NCBI GenBank assembly: GCA_022705125.1 | Contig: JAKJFB010000022.1 | Coordinates: 1 to 18,282 of the forward strand | Reading direction: 5' to 3' | Source of the DNA: Pseudomonadota bacterium | GTDB taxonomy: Bacteria > Pseudomonadota > Gammaproteobacteria > Pseudomonadales > UBA5518 | Length of the DNA stretch: 18,282 nucleotides | Shown: in pieces, positions 7,875 through 16,125 of the stretch | How the letters are laid out: each line of letters opens with the position of its first letter | Numbering within the stretch: the stretch's first letter is position 1 | The notes under the pieces: generated by a model | Told to the model about the DNA's origin: nothing | The model's database searches: none | The model's input: the letters and a program-made list of their open reading frames with translations, nothing else | Translations under genes and position numbers: made by a program

Positions 7875-10800
7875 CAATCGCTCTCCGCCTGCGACATCAG
7901 CGCGGCGTTGCCGCCCGCGGCCGTGATATTCACCGAGATCGTCTTCTCCTGCACGAAGCGCTCCAGGTAGAGCGGTCCGAAGTCGTCGTCGATCAGCGGC
8001 AGCAACGCCCCGGCGCGAGCGGCCAGGTCGTGGCTCAGCCGTTGCGCGAGCGCCGGGTCGCCATGACAAAGCACGCCGTCGATCGCGCAGGCGGTGATCA
8101 CCGCCTGCATGGCGGCAACGTCGGGCAGTGCGTGGTGGGCGGTGAGCCCGTCGGCGAAACCGGCTTCCGCGAGCAGGTTGCGCACCGCCAGCACCGGCGC
8201 GCCGGTGGCGGCGTCGGTCAGGAACAGCACGGCATTGCCGGCCAGCAGTGCCGCCAGCGCAGGGAGCAGTGCGTCGCGCTCGCCGGCGCCTTCGCGGCAG
8301 ACGCAGAGCAGCACGCCGCGGGCGTCCAGGCGCAGCGTGTTGCGCTCGCCGGTCGGGCCGGGCAGGGCGCGTGGCTGCCCGATCGCCCCGGCCTGCTGCA
8401 GCAGCTGCTGCAGTTGCGCGGCAAGTTCGCCGCGCGCATCGTGTTCGCGCGAGGGATCGTGCGCGATGCGCTCGTGCAGCGCGCGCGCCGGCGCCAGGCG
8501 CGCGTGCAGATCGCTGTGGCGCCACTCCTGCTGCAGTTCGGCGAGCGCGTGCACCGAGGCGCGGCAATCGAAGGCCTGCGGCAGGTCGCCCGCGGTCTCC
8601 TCGGGCAGGGGGCGATAGGCCGTCGGCTGCGCGGCAACGGCACGCAGCAGGCGTCCCAGGTACAAGGGTCCGCCGGCCTTGGGTCCGGTCCCCGACAGGC
8701 CCCGGCCGCCGAAGGGCTGCACCCCGACCACGGCGCCGATCATGTTGCGGTTGACGTAGACGTTGCCGGCGGCGATCTCGCGCGCCAGCAGGTCGATGCT
8801 GCCCTGGATGCGGCTGTGGATGCCGAAGGTGAGCCCGTAGCCCGCGGCGTTGATGCGCCGCGGCAGGTGCTCGAGGTCGGCGGCGCGGTAGCGGATCAGG
8901 TGCACCACCGGGCCGAAGACCTCGCGCGGCAGCTGCTCGATCGAATCGATCTCGAACAGGTGCGGCGCGAAGAAGCTGCCCTCGTCGCAATCGGCCGACA
9001 GCTTGCCGGCGTGCAGCACGCGCGCGCGCCCGGCGAGCCGCTCGACGTGCGCCTGCAGGCGCGCGCGCGCGCGGTGGTCGATGATCGGGCCGATATCGGT
9101 CGCAGCGTGCGCGGGGTCGCCGATGCGCAGTTCGCTCATCGCACCGATCAGCATGTTGATCAGCCGGTCGGCGATCTCGTGCTGCACGTAGAGCACGCGC
9201 AGCGCCGAGCAGCGCTGTCCGGCGCTGTTGAAGCCCGAGGCGATCACGTCGTCCACCACCTGTTCGGGCAGCGCGGTGGAGTCGACGACCATGGCGTTCT
9301 GGCCGCCGGTCTCGGCGATCAGCATCGCGCGCGCGCCGCCACGCGCCGCGAGCTGTAGCGCGATATGGCGCGCCACCGCGGTGGAGCCGGTGAACATCAC
9401 GCCGGCGATGCGCGCATCCGGCAGCAGTCGCGCGCCGATGGGCTCACCGGGGCCGCACAGCAATTGCAGCACCTCGCATGGCACGCCGGCCTCGTGGAAC
9501 AACTGCGCCACGCGCAGCGCCACCAGCGTGGTCTGCTCGGCGGGCTTGGCGATCACGGGATTGCCGGTAACCAGTGCCGCGGCCAGCTGGCCGGTGAAGA
9601 TCGCGACCGGGAAATTCCACGGGCTGATGCAGAGGATCGGGCCGCGCGCTGCGAGTGCGTGGCCGTGCGCGCCGAGCAGCGTCTGCGCCTGCGCGGCGTA
9701 ATACCGGCAGAAATCGATGGCCTCGCGCACCTCGGCCAGCGCGTCGCCGAGCGTCTTGCCCGCTTCCTTCATGCAGAAGGCCGCCAGCTCGGGCAGCGCA
9801 TCCTCGATCAGGCCGGCGGCTCGGCGCAGGTAACCGCAGCGCTCGGCGAACGGTGTCGCGGCCCAGCCCGCGGCCACCGCGTGCGCGCGCGCCGCTGCCT
9901 GCTCGATGTCGTGCTCGCTGCTCGGGAGGTAGTGGCCCAGCACCTCGCGGTGGTCGGCGGGATTGACCACGGGGATGCAGCCCGGGCCGTGCGCGCAGCC
10001 CAGTCGCGCCGCGCTCGCGCGCCAGGCATCCATGCCGGCCGCGAAGCCGTGCAGCGCCTCGTAGTCGCGCAGGTCCACGCCGCGTGCGTTGGCACGCGTC
10101 GCGCCGAACAGCGCCGGGGGCAGCGCGATGCCCCGGTTGGCATAGTGGGAGAGGCCGCGCAGCCTTGCGCGCGGATCCGCGGCCAGCGTGGTGCTGGCCA
10201 GTGCATCGTCGGCCAGGTTGTGCACGAAGGAGCTGTTGGCGCCGTTCTCGAGCAGCCGGCGCACCAGGTAGGCGAGCAGTTCGCGATGCACCCCGACCGG
10301 TGCGTAGATGCGCACCGGCACCGGCACACCGCGCCGCTCCACCAGTTCCTCGTACAGTTCCTCGCCCATGCCGTGCAAGCGCTGGAACTCGAAGCCCCCG
10401 GGGGACCCGGCCAGCGCGAGCACCGCAGCCGCGGAATGCGCATTGTGGGTGGCGAACTGCGGATAGAGCCGCTCGCGCCGTGCGAGCAGGCGCGCGGCAC
10501 AGACCAGGTAAGCGAGGTCCGTGGAGCTCTTGCGCGTGTACACCGGGTAGCAAGCGAGCCCGATCGTCTGCGCGTGCTTGATCTCGGCGTCCCAGTAGGC
10601 GCCCTTCACCAGGCGCACCATGATGCGCCGTCCGTGGCTCGCGGCGAGCGCCGCGAGCCAGTCGATCACCGCGGGCGCGGCCTTCAGGTAGGACTGCACC
10701 ACCAGGCCGAGGCCCTCCCAACCCGTGAGCTGCGGGTCGCGATAGACGGCCTCGAAGACCTCGAGCGTGATGTCGAGCCGTTCGGCTTCCTCGGCGTCGA

Positions 10801-11665
10801 TGGTCAGGCCGATGTTGTGCGCGCGCGCGGCCACGGCCAGTTCCAGCACCCGCGGCACCAGTTCGGCGCGCACGCGTTCGGTCTGCGCGAGTTCCAGGCG
10901 CGGGTGCAGCGCGGAAAGCTTCACCGACACGCCGGGGGCCGCGGCCGGCGCGGCGGCACCGGCGCGCCGGCCGATGGCGTCGATCGCCCCGCGGTAGGCC
11001 AGGAAATGCTCGTGTGCATCGGCGCTGGTACGCGCGCCCTCGCCGAGCATGTCGTAGGAATAGAGGTACCCCCGGTCTTCCCACTCGCGCGCCTTGTCCA
11101 GCGCCGCGGCAATGTCGGTGTCCAGCACGAACTGCGTGCCCATGATCCTCATCGCGAGCCGCATCGCGGCGCGTATCGCCGGTTCGCCCGCGCGGCCCAC
11201 GGTATGGCGCAGCATGCGCCAGGCGGCCCCGGCATCCTGCTCGCGCAGCTGCACGACCTTCCCGGTCAGCAGCAGGCCCCAGGCCGAGGCGTTCACGAAC
11301 AGCGACTGGCTGTTGCCCACGTGCGCGCGCCAGTCGCCGCCGCCGAGCTTGTCGCGGATCAGGCGGTCGGCGGTGAGCCTGTCGGGGACGCGCAGCAGCG
11401 CCTCGGCCAGGCACATCAGCACCACGCCCTCGCGGCTCGACAGGGAGTATTCGGCGAGCAACGCATTGATGCCGGCACGGTAGCGCTGCTTTCCGCGGAT
11501 GGCCTCGATCAGCCCGGTCGCCGTTGCCGTGATCGCGTCACCGTCGCCGAGAGCCGCGTCGGCTTCTGCGAGCAGCGCGGCGACACGTTCACCCTCGTCG
11601 GCCCGGGCGAGCGCGCGGATGCGGCGGCGCAGTTCGTCCTCGGCCAGGTCCGGCAAGTTCATCAT
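7874..11665 (-). CDS. putA: Bifunctional proline dehydrogenase / L-glutamate gamma-semialdehyde dehydrogenase
   Basis: This 1263-residue enzyme oxidises proline to P5C (FAD) and then glutamate semialdehyde to glutamate (NAD), channelling the intermediate. The order is: helical arm and alpha domain (about 1-220), PRODH barrel (about 245-490) with RLVKGAYWDAEIK at 351-363, FATHNAHS and QRLHGMGEELYEEL. Then comes the ALDH domain with general base Glu785 (ETGGQN) and nucleophile Cys819 (GQRCSALR), 34 residues apart as in E. coli PutA. A C-terminal domain ends with SVNITAAGGNAALM. The ribbon-helix-helix DNA-binding segment of E. coli PutA is absent: the N-terminus starts at the arm. This is therefore a non-autoregulatory long form, and an external regulator is expected but not visible. 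Two adjacent ATGs (11665, 11662) compete; AAAGGA lies 9 bases before the first. It is followed by an overlapping TSUP gene. Confidence 0.97.
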   Translation of the reverse strand: MMNLPDLAEDELRRRIRALARADEGERVAALLAEADAALGDGDAITATATGLIEAIRGKQRYRAGINALLAEYSLSSREGVVLMCLAEALLRVPDRLTADRLIRDKLGGGDWRAHVGNSQSLFVNASAWGLLLTGKVVQLREQDAGAAWRMLRHTVGRAGEPAIRAAMRLAMRIMGTQFVLDTDIAAALDKAREWEDRGYLYSYDMLGEGARTSADAHEHFLAYRGAIDAIGRRAGAAAPAAAPGVSVKLSALHPRLELAQTERVRAELVPRVLELAVAARAHNIGLTIDAEEAERLDITLEVFEAVYRDPQLTGWEGLGLVVQSYLKAAPAVIDWLAALAASHGRRIMVRLVKGAYWDAEIKHAQTIGLACYPVYTRKSSTDLAYLVCAARLLARRERLYPQFATHNAHSAAAVLALAGSPGGFEFQRLHGMGEELYEELVERRGVPVPVRIYAPVGVHRELLAYLVRRLLENGANSSFVHNLADDALASTTLAADPRARLRGLSHYANRGIALPPALFGATRANARGVDLRDYEALHGFAAGMDAWRASAARLGCAHGPGCIPVVNPADHREVLGHYLPSSEHDIEQAAARAHAVAAGWAATPFAERCGYLRRAAGLIEDALPELAAFCMKEAGKTLGDALAEVREAIDFCRYYAAQAQTLLGAHGHALAARGPILCISPWNFPVAIFTGQLAAALVTGNPVIAKPAEQTTLVALRVAQLFHEAGVPCEVLQLLCGPGEPIGARLLPDARIAGVMFTGSTAVARHIALQLAARGGARAMLIAETGGQNAMVVDSTALPEQVVDDVIASGFNSAGQRCSALRVLYVQHEIADRLINMLIGAMSELRIGDPAHAATDIGPIIDHRARARLQAHVERLAGRARVLHAGKLSADCDEGSFFAPHLFEIDSIEQLPREVFGPVVHLIRYRAADLEHLPRRINAAGYGLTFGIHSRIQGSIDLLAREIAAGNVYVNRNMIGAVVGVQPFGGRGLSGTGPKAGGPLYLGRLLRAVAAQPTAYRPLPEETAGDLPQAFDCRASVHALAELQQEWRHSDLHARLAPARALHERIAHDPSREHDARGELAAQLQQLLQQAGAIGQPRALPGPTGERNTLRLDARGVLLCVCREGAGERDALLPALAALLAGNAVLFLTDAATGAPVLAVRNLLAEAGFADGLTAHHALPDVAAMQAVITACAIDGVLCHGDPALAQRLSHDLAARAGALLPLIDDDFGPLYLERFVQEKTISVNITAAGGNAALMSQAESD

Positions 11666-11706
11666 GCCCCTGAGTCCTTTGCTGCGTGTCCTGCTCCAGT
11701 ATGCCA

Positions 11707-11764
11707 GCAGGTCGGCATGAATGCCGACCCGGATCTGCGGTTGTCGCCATGAATGGCGACCTGC
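11707..11764. repeat. REPIN-like inverted pair of REP palindromes in the argS-putA gap
   Basis: Two imperfectly identical palindromes face each other. The first has arms GGTCGGCAT and ATGCCGACC around GA (11710-11729). The second has arms GTCGCCAT and ATGGCGAC around GA (11743-11760). The whole block begins with GCAGGTCG and ends with its reverse complement CGACCTGC, the arrangement of a REPIN, in which two REP units sit in opposite orientation. REP sequences of this kind are extragenic and are mobilised by RAYT tyrosine transposases, though none is seen here. The block lies between the argS stop and putA start, and would fold in the putA leader or the argS-putA transcript. Confidence 0.75.
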
Positions 11765-11770
11765 GGGCGT

Positions 11771-11792
11771 GTCGCCATGAATGGCGACCTAC
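11771..11792 (-). repeat. Third REP unit with GTAG head, overlapping the argS stop codon
   Basis: On the minus strand this unit reads GTAGG followed by arms GTCGCCAT / ATGGCGAC around TC. The GTAG tetranucleotide 5' of the palindrome is the hallmark of RAYT-associated REP elements. The palindrome is identical to the one at 11743-11760 and in the same orientation. The argS stop codon TAG (11791-11789) is part of the GTAG head, so the element begins at the last base of the argS Met codon and forms the extreme 3' end of the gene. Confidence 0.75.
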
Positions 11793-13531
11793 ATGCGCGT
11801 GGGGGTCTCGATGCCGAGCAGTTCGAGGCCGGTGGCCAGCGTGCGCGCGACCACGTCGGCCAGGCGCAGCCGGCTCGCGCGCACCGCGGGCGGCACGTCG
11901 TCGCGCAGGATCGGGCAGTTCTCGTAGAAGCGCATGAACAGCCCGGCGAGGTCGTAGAGGTAGGCGCACAGCAGGTGCGGCGCGGCGTCATGGGTGACCG
12001 AGCTCAGCGCCTCGCTGAACTGCGCCAGGCGCAGCGCCAGCGCTCGCTCCTCGGGTGCGTCGATTCCGATCGGCCCGGTAAGGGCCGCCGTATCGATGCC
12101 CGCCTTGCGAAAGATGCTGCGCACGCGCGTGCAGGCGTACTGCAGGTAGGGCGCGGTATTGCCCTCGAAACTCAGCATGTGCTCCCAGCTGAACACGTAG
12201 TCGCTGGTGCGGTTCTTGGACAGGTCCGCGTACTTGACCGCGCCGATGCCCACCTGGCGCGCCACGACCGCGCGCTCCTGCGCCGAGAGGTCCGCCTCGC
12301 GCTCGGCCAGCAGGCGCGCGGCGCGCTCCACCGCGTCGTCGAGCAGACCCTGCAGGCCGACGGTGCCGCCCGAGCGCGTCTTGAACGGCTTGCCGTCCTC
12401 GCCCAGCATCTTGCCGAAGGGATGGTGCTCGAGCGTGGTGCTCTCGCCGACGAAGCCGGCGCGGCGGCTGATCGCGAACACCTGCTGCATGTGCAGCTTC
12501 TGGCGGTCGTCGATGAAATACAGGATGCGGTCCGCATGCAGCCCGTGCGCGCGATAGCGCGCTGCCGCCAGGTCGGTGGTGGCGTAGAGGAAACCGCCGT
12601 CGCCCTTCTGCACGATCACCGCCATCGCGTTGCCGTCGCGGTCGCGCATCTCCTCGAGGAATACCACGCGCGCGCCCTCGCTCTCGGCGAGCAGGCCGCG
12701 CTGGTCGAGCTCCGCGATCACCACCGGCAGGTCGTCGTTGTAGGCGCTCTCGGCCTTGATGTCGGCGTGCGTGAGCGTGACGTTCAGCTTGCGGTAGATC
12801 TCCTCGCTGTGCGCCACCGAGATGTCGATGAAGCGCTGCCACAGGCGCCGGCAGTGCGCATCGCCCGATTGCAGTCGCACCACGTAGTCGCGCGCGCGGT
12901 CGGCGAAGGCGGGGTCGGCATCGAAGCACTGCTTGGCGCTGCGGTAGAAGCCCTCGAGGTCGGCGAGCGCGGCATCGTCGATCGACTGGCCCGTGGCCAT
13001 CACGTCCTCGAGGTGGGCGATCAGCATGCCGAACTGCGTGCCCCAGTCGCCGACGTGGTTCTGGCGGATCACGCGCTCGCCGCGGAATTCGAGCGCGCGC
13101 ACCACGGCATCCCCGATGATCGTGCTGCGCAGGTGCCCGACGTGCATTTCCTTGGCGAGGTTGGGCGCGGAGTAATCCACCACCACGGTCTGCGGCTGTT
13201 CGCTGGCCGGGATGCCCAGCCGCGCATCGGTCGCGGCAGCCTCCACGCGCGCGGCGAGGAATGCTGGCGCGAGGTGGATGTTGATGAAGCCGGGGCCGGC
13301 GATCTCGAGCCGCTCGACCATGCCGGCGCCGTCAAAGGCCGCGACGATGCGCTCGGCGAGCTCGCGCGGCTTCGTTCCCAAGCGCTTCGCCGCGCCCATC
13401 GCGCCGTTGGCCTGGTAGTCGCCGAACTCGGGGCGCGTGCTCTGGGTCAGCAGCGCCTGGCAGTCCGCGGGAATGCCGACGGCGCGCATGGCCGCTTCGA
13501 CGGCAGCGTTCAGGTGGTCGCGAAGGTTCAT
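11789..13531 (-). CDS. argS: Arginine--tRNA ligase
   Basis: This 580-residue class I aminoacyl-tRNA synthetase attaches arginine to tRNA-Arg in the cytoplasm. The N-terminal additional domain (about 1-110) carries the GPGFINIHL motif. The catalytic domain has the HIGH-type motif HVGH at 130-133 within [21 protein letters not shown]. The KMSKS-equivalent loop reads FKTRSG at 383-388, the degenerate form common in ArgS. A DALR-type anticodon-binding domain follows and ends in the typical [13 protein letters not shown] lies 9 bases before the ATG. It follows gpx on the same strand after 135 bases. The stop codon lies inside a REP element, but the C-terminus matches the family's normal end, so the protein is not truncated. 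Confidence 0.97.
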   Translation of the reverse strand: MNLRDHLNAAVEAAMRAVGIPADCQALLTQSTRPEFGDYQANGAMGAAKRLGTKPRELAERIVAAFDGAGMVERLEIAGPGFINIHLAPAFLAARVEAAATDARLGIPASEQPQTVVVDYSAPNLAKEMHVGHLRSTIIGDAVVRALEFRGERVIRQNHVGDWGTQFGMLIAHLEDVMATGQSIDDAALADLEGFYRSAKQCFDADPAFADRARDYVVRLQSGDAHCRRLWQRFIDISVAHSEEIYRKLNVTLTHADIKAESAYNDDLPVVIAELDQRGLLAESEGARVVFLEEMRDRDGNAMAVIVQKGDGGFLYATTDLAAARYRAHGLHADRILYFIDDRQKLHMQQVFAISRRAGFVGESTTLEHHPFGKMLGEDGKPFKTRSGGTVGLQGLLDDAVERAARLLAEREADLSAQERAVVARQVGIGAVKYADLSKNRTSDYVFSWEHMLSFEGNTAPYLQYACTRVRSIFRKAGIDTAALTGPIGIDAPEERALALRLAQFSEALSSVTHDAAPHLLCAYLYDLAGLFMRFYENCPILRDDVPPAVRASRLRLADVVARTLATGLELLGIETPTRM

Positions 13532-13666
13532 GGTTGCCGACTTCCGGGTATGCGGGCAAGGCGCGCGATTGTAGCCGCTGGGGGGAAGCGAGCAAAGGGT
13601 GCTCCAGACGGCGCGCGCATCGCAGCGGGGGCGGCGATCGTGGGCATCAACGACTGCAACGGCCGG

Positions 13667-14197
13667 CTAGAGCAACTTCTCGACGGCCTCGCGCAATTCG
13701 GGGCTGTCGGGGCTGGTGCCCGAGCCGAAGGCTGCTACAACCTTGCCGTCGCCGTCCACGAGGTATTTGTTGAAGTTCCAGCGCGGCGCTCTGCTCTGGC
13801 GCGCCAGCTCTGCAAACAGCGGATGTGCCCGAGCCCCCTTCACGTGCGTTTCGGAGTACATGTCGAACGTGACGCCATAGTTCACGTAACAGATCCTGGC
13901 CGTATCCTCTTCCTTGCGGGCCTCCTGTCCAAAATCGTTGCTCGGGAAGCCGGCCACGCGCAGACCACGCGCCCGGTACTCCTGGTAGAGTGTTTCCAGT
14001 CCCTGGAGCTGCGGCGCATAGCCGCAATGACTCGCGGTGTTCACGACGAGCAGAGGCTGGCCGGCATACCGATCGCAGAGATTTACGATGTCGGACTTGC
14101 GTAGCACGCGCACCTCGTGATCGAGGAGCGCGGGGCAGTCAGCCCGAGCGAACGTGGCTGCGCCGGCGAGAGCGAGGGCGAATGCGGTACGGACCAT
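13667..14197 (-). CDS. Glutathione peroxidase family protein, Cys type, with signal peptide
   Basis: This 176-residue peroxidase of the GPX fold reduces hydrogen or organic peroxides with thiols. The active site tetrad is visible: Cys58 (NTASHCGY), Gln91 (FGQE), Trp140 and Asn141 (WNFNKYLVD). It uses Cys, not selenocysteine. Residues 1-19 form a signal peptide ending ARA, so it should act in the periplasm. The mature part starts DCPALL, and Cys21 and Cys41 could form a disulfide there. Cys103, in ICYVNYGVTFD, is placed where thioredoxin-dependent members keep a resolving Cys. The usual GFPCNQFGGQE block is shortened to GFPSNDFGQE. GGAG lies 7 bases before the ATG at 14197; an upstream in-frame ATG at 14266 would bury the signal peptide. 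The electron donor is unknown. Confidence 0.93.
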   Translation of the reverse strand: MVRTAFALALAGAATFARADCPALLDHEVRVLRKSDIVNLCDRYAGQPLLVVNTASHCGYAPQLQGLETLYQEYRARGLRVAGFPSNDFGQEARKEEDTARICYVNYGVTFDMYSETHVKGARAHPLFAELARQSRAPRWNFNKYLVDGDGKVVAAFGSGTSPDSPELREAVEKLL

Positions 14198-14350
14198 TTG
14201 CGGACTCCAGCATGTTGTTGACCGGACGAAGTACGACCGCGCTCCAACTCGCGGATCAGTACGCACCGGACAATCGCCGCAACGCCGAACCCCGCATCGT
14301 CAGGCTGATTGCTTCGGCGACCGCGGAGCGTCCGCGCGATGTCGCCTGCC

Positions 14351-14375
14351 CACCGTGGCCAGCCACGCCACGGTG
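14351..14375. other. Hairpin with two alternative pairings upstream of the small membrane protein gene
   Basis: CACCGTGG (14351-14358) pairs perfectly with CCACGGTG (14368-14375) across a 9-base loop. The same left arm can instead form CGTGG / CCACG (14354-14358 with 14363-14367) around CCAG. The two folds exclude one another. It lies 56 bases before the ATG at 14432, within the 234-base divergent gap between the gpx gene and the small membrane protein gene. No T-run follows. It might be a leader structure, or chance in GC-rich DNA. Confidence 0.3.
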
Positions 14376-14431
14376 ATCCATCCGGCAACCGACCCCGTAG
14401 CTCGAGTGACAATCACATCGGGGATACGGTC

Positions 14432-14746
14432 ATGAAGAAGCTCATTATCCGCAGCTGGGATGCCGTGATGGACAATCGCCACAACCCCCTGCGACACCTG
14501 GATCCGGCATCCCAGCATTTCATCATGCAGGTGCTTGGCTGGATGTGGAGCATGGTTTTTTCGCTGTCATTTCTCTCGATCTTCTATTTCAGCATGGTGT
14601 GGATGGCGCACCTGCTGCTCCTTGGTGGCGTGGCGCTGACGGTTGCAACTTTCAGGCAGGCGGAGAATCAGTCGCTGGAAAGGAATTCACGCCTGCGCGC
14701 CGGCACGGCGCCTGCGTGCGTGTGGATGCTGGACAAGGAAGCCTGA
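14432..14746 (+). CDS. Small two-helix membrane protein of unknown function
   Basis: This 104-residue protein begins MKKLIIRSWDAVMDNRHNPLRHLD, a polar segment. Two adjacent hydrophobic stretches follow (about residues 30-55 and 58-74, rich in Trp, Met, Phe and Leu), then a charged tail. It is probably an inner-membrane protein with a short loop between helices. I do not recognise a named family. The ATG at 14432 has GGGGA 8 bases upstream. The frame is open back to 14309, but that extension looks non-coding and carries the hairpin. The photolyase gene begins 45 bases downstream on the same strand, so co-transcription is possible. The first 13 residues before the polar patch are too short for a cleaved signal. 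Confidence 0.75.
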   Translation: MKKLIIRSWDAVMDNRHNPLRHLDPASQHFIMQVLGWMWSMVFSLSFLSIFYFSMVWMAHLLLLGGVALTVATFRQAENQSLERNSRLRAGTAPACVWMLDKEA

Positions 14747-14791
14747 CCGCGCGGCCGATAGCTCGATGGTGGCAGTGGCGGCTGGGAGTTC

Positions 14792-16110
14792 ATGCCGGCG
14801 ACCGGCTTCCTGGGTGACATGAGAGACATATACTGGTTCCGCGATGACCTGCGTCTGCAGGACAACCCCGGGCTGCTGGAGCACGCGCAGGCCGATGAGC
14901 TGCTGTGCGTGTTCTTCTGGCCGCGTCCGCGCCCGTGGTGCAACGTGTCCGGTCTTGGCGCCCAGCGTGAACGCTTCCTCCTCGAGAGCGTGCAGGCGCT
15001 GCGCGAGGCACTGCGAGCGCGCGGTCAGGAACTGCTGGTGTTGCACGGAGCACCGGAACTGCTGTTGCCAGAGCTGGCCGGGCAGCACCGAATCGCGCGC
15101 ATCGGTGTCGCCCACACCGGCGGCGTCGATGAGCAGCGCCAGCTGGAACGGGTGCGTGAGCGTGTCGGGATTCCCCTCGAGTTGCATCCGCCCAACACGC
15201 TGTTTCGCCAGGAGCAGCTGCCCTTCGTACCCGGCGAGATGCCGCGCCAGTTCACGCCGTTTCGCGAGCGCGTGGAGGCGCTGGAAGTGAACGCCGTGCA
15301 TCCCGTGCCGGATGCGCTGCCGCCCCGCCGCGCGGGGCGAGGTTCGCTGCCCTGTCGCGTGCGGTCGCTTCGCCGCACCCCGGTTTCACCGCGCGCGGCG
15401 GCACCGCGGGCGGCGAGCAACGCCTGCACGACTGGATGTGGCGGGAGCGCGCCGTCGCACGGTACAAGGACACGCGCAATGCGCTGGACGGCCTCCATGC
15501 CTCGGGCAGGCTGTCGCCATGGCTCGCCAACGGCAGCCTGTCGGTACGCCAGGTCGCGCTGGAACTGTTCCGCTTCGAGCGCGAGGAGACGCGCAACGAG
15601 TCCACGCGCTGGTTCTGGCAGGAACTGCTGTGGCGCGAGTTCTTTCACTGGCGCGCCCGCGTCGATGGCGTGCGCCTGTTCGCGCCGGGCGGCATCGGCG
15701 GGCGACGCGCGCTGTGCTGCTTCGAGCCGCGCGCCTTCGCGCGCTGGTGCGCGGGCGACACCGATCATCCGCTGGTGAACGCGTTGATGCGCCAGCTGGT
15801 ACAAACCGGCTGGATGAGCAACCGCGGCCGGCAGATCGCGGCGAGCTGTCTCGTGAACGAACTCGGGCTCGACTGGCGCTACGGCGCGGCCTTCTTCGAG
15901 AAGCATCTCATCGATTACGACGTCGCGAGCAATTACGGCAATTGGCAATACATCGCTGGCGTCGGTTGCGACCCGCGCGGCGGCCGGCATTTCAACCTGG
16001 CGAAGCAGGCGGCGACCTTCGACCCGGACGGCGAGTTCACCCGCGCCTGGGGGGGCTTGCGCCCGGCGCAGCCGCGCCATGTTGTCGATGCGGCCGATTG
16101 GCCCATCTGA
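14792..16110 (+). pseudogene. Cryptochrome DASH-type photolyase, interrupted by a frameshift
   Basis: The first segment (14792 or 14819 to about 15335) reads MRDIYWFRDDLRLQDNPGLL, FLLESVQALREAL and PFVPGEMPRQFTPFRERVEAL: the photolyase alpha/beta domain. Its frame then degenerates. The rest continues in another frame (codons in phase with 15343) to the stop at 16108, with RYKDTRNALDG, LSPWLANGSLS, FWQELLWREFFH, TGWMSNRGRQ and SNYGNWQYIAGVG, the FAD-binding domain of the DASH class. Joined, the parts give about 430-440 residues, a normal length. The change of frame equals loss of one base (or gain of two) between about 15320 and 15342. Intact, the enzyme would be an FAD protein repairing or sensing pyrimidine dimers in blue light. 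Family members usually start at MR-IYWFR, favouring 14819, though GGGAG lies 3 bases before 14792. A sequencing error is as likely as real decay. Confidence 0.88.
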
Positions 16111-16125
16111 TTGCCGCGGTTCAGC

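Noticed and set aside
9365..14104. Two very long plus-strand open frames (795 and 783 codons) across putA, argS and gpx
   Set aside because: They run antisense through three well-conserved genes and across the REP cluster, with Arg/Ala/His/Gln-biased products and no family features.
14309..14431. In-frame extension of the small membrane protein to an upstream ATG
   Set aside because: The extension is Arg/Pro-rich, contains the hairpin, and the ATG at 14432 has its own ribosome binding site.
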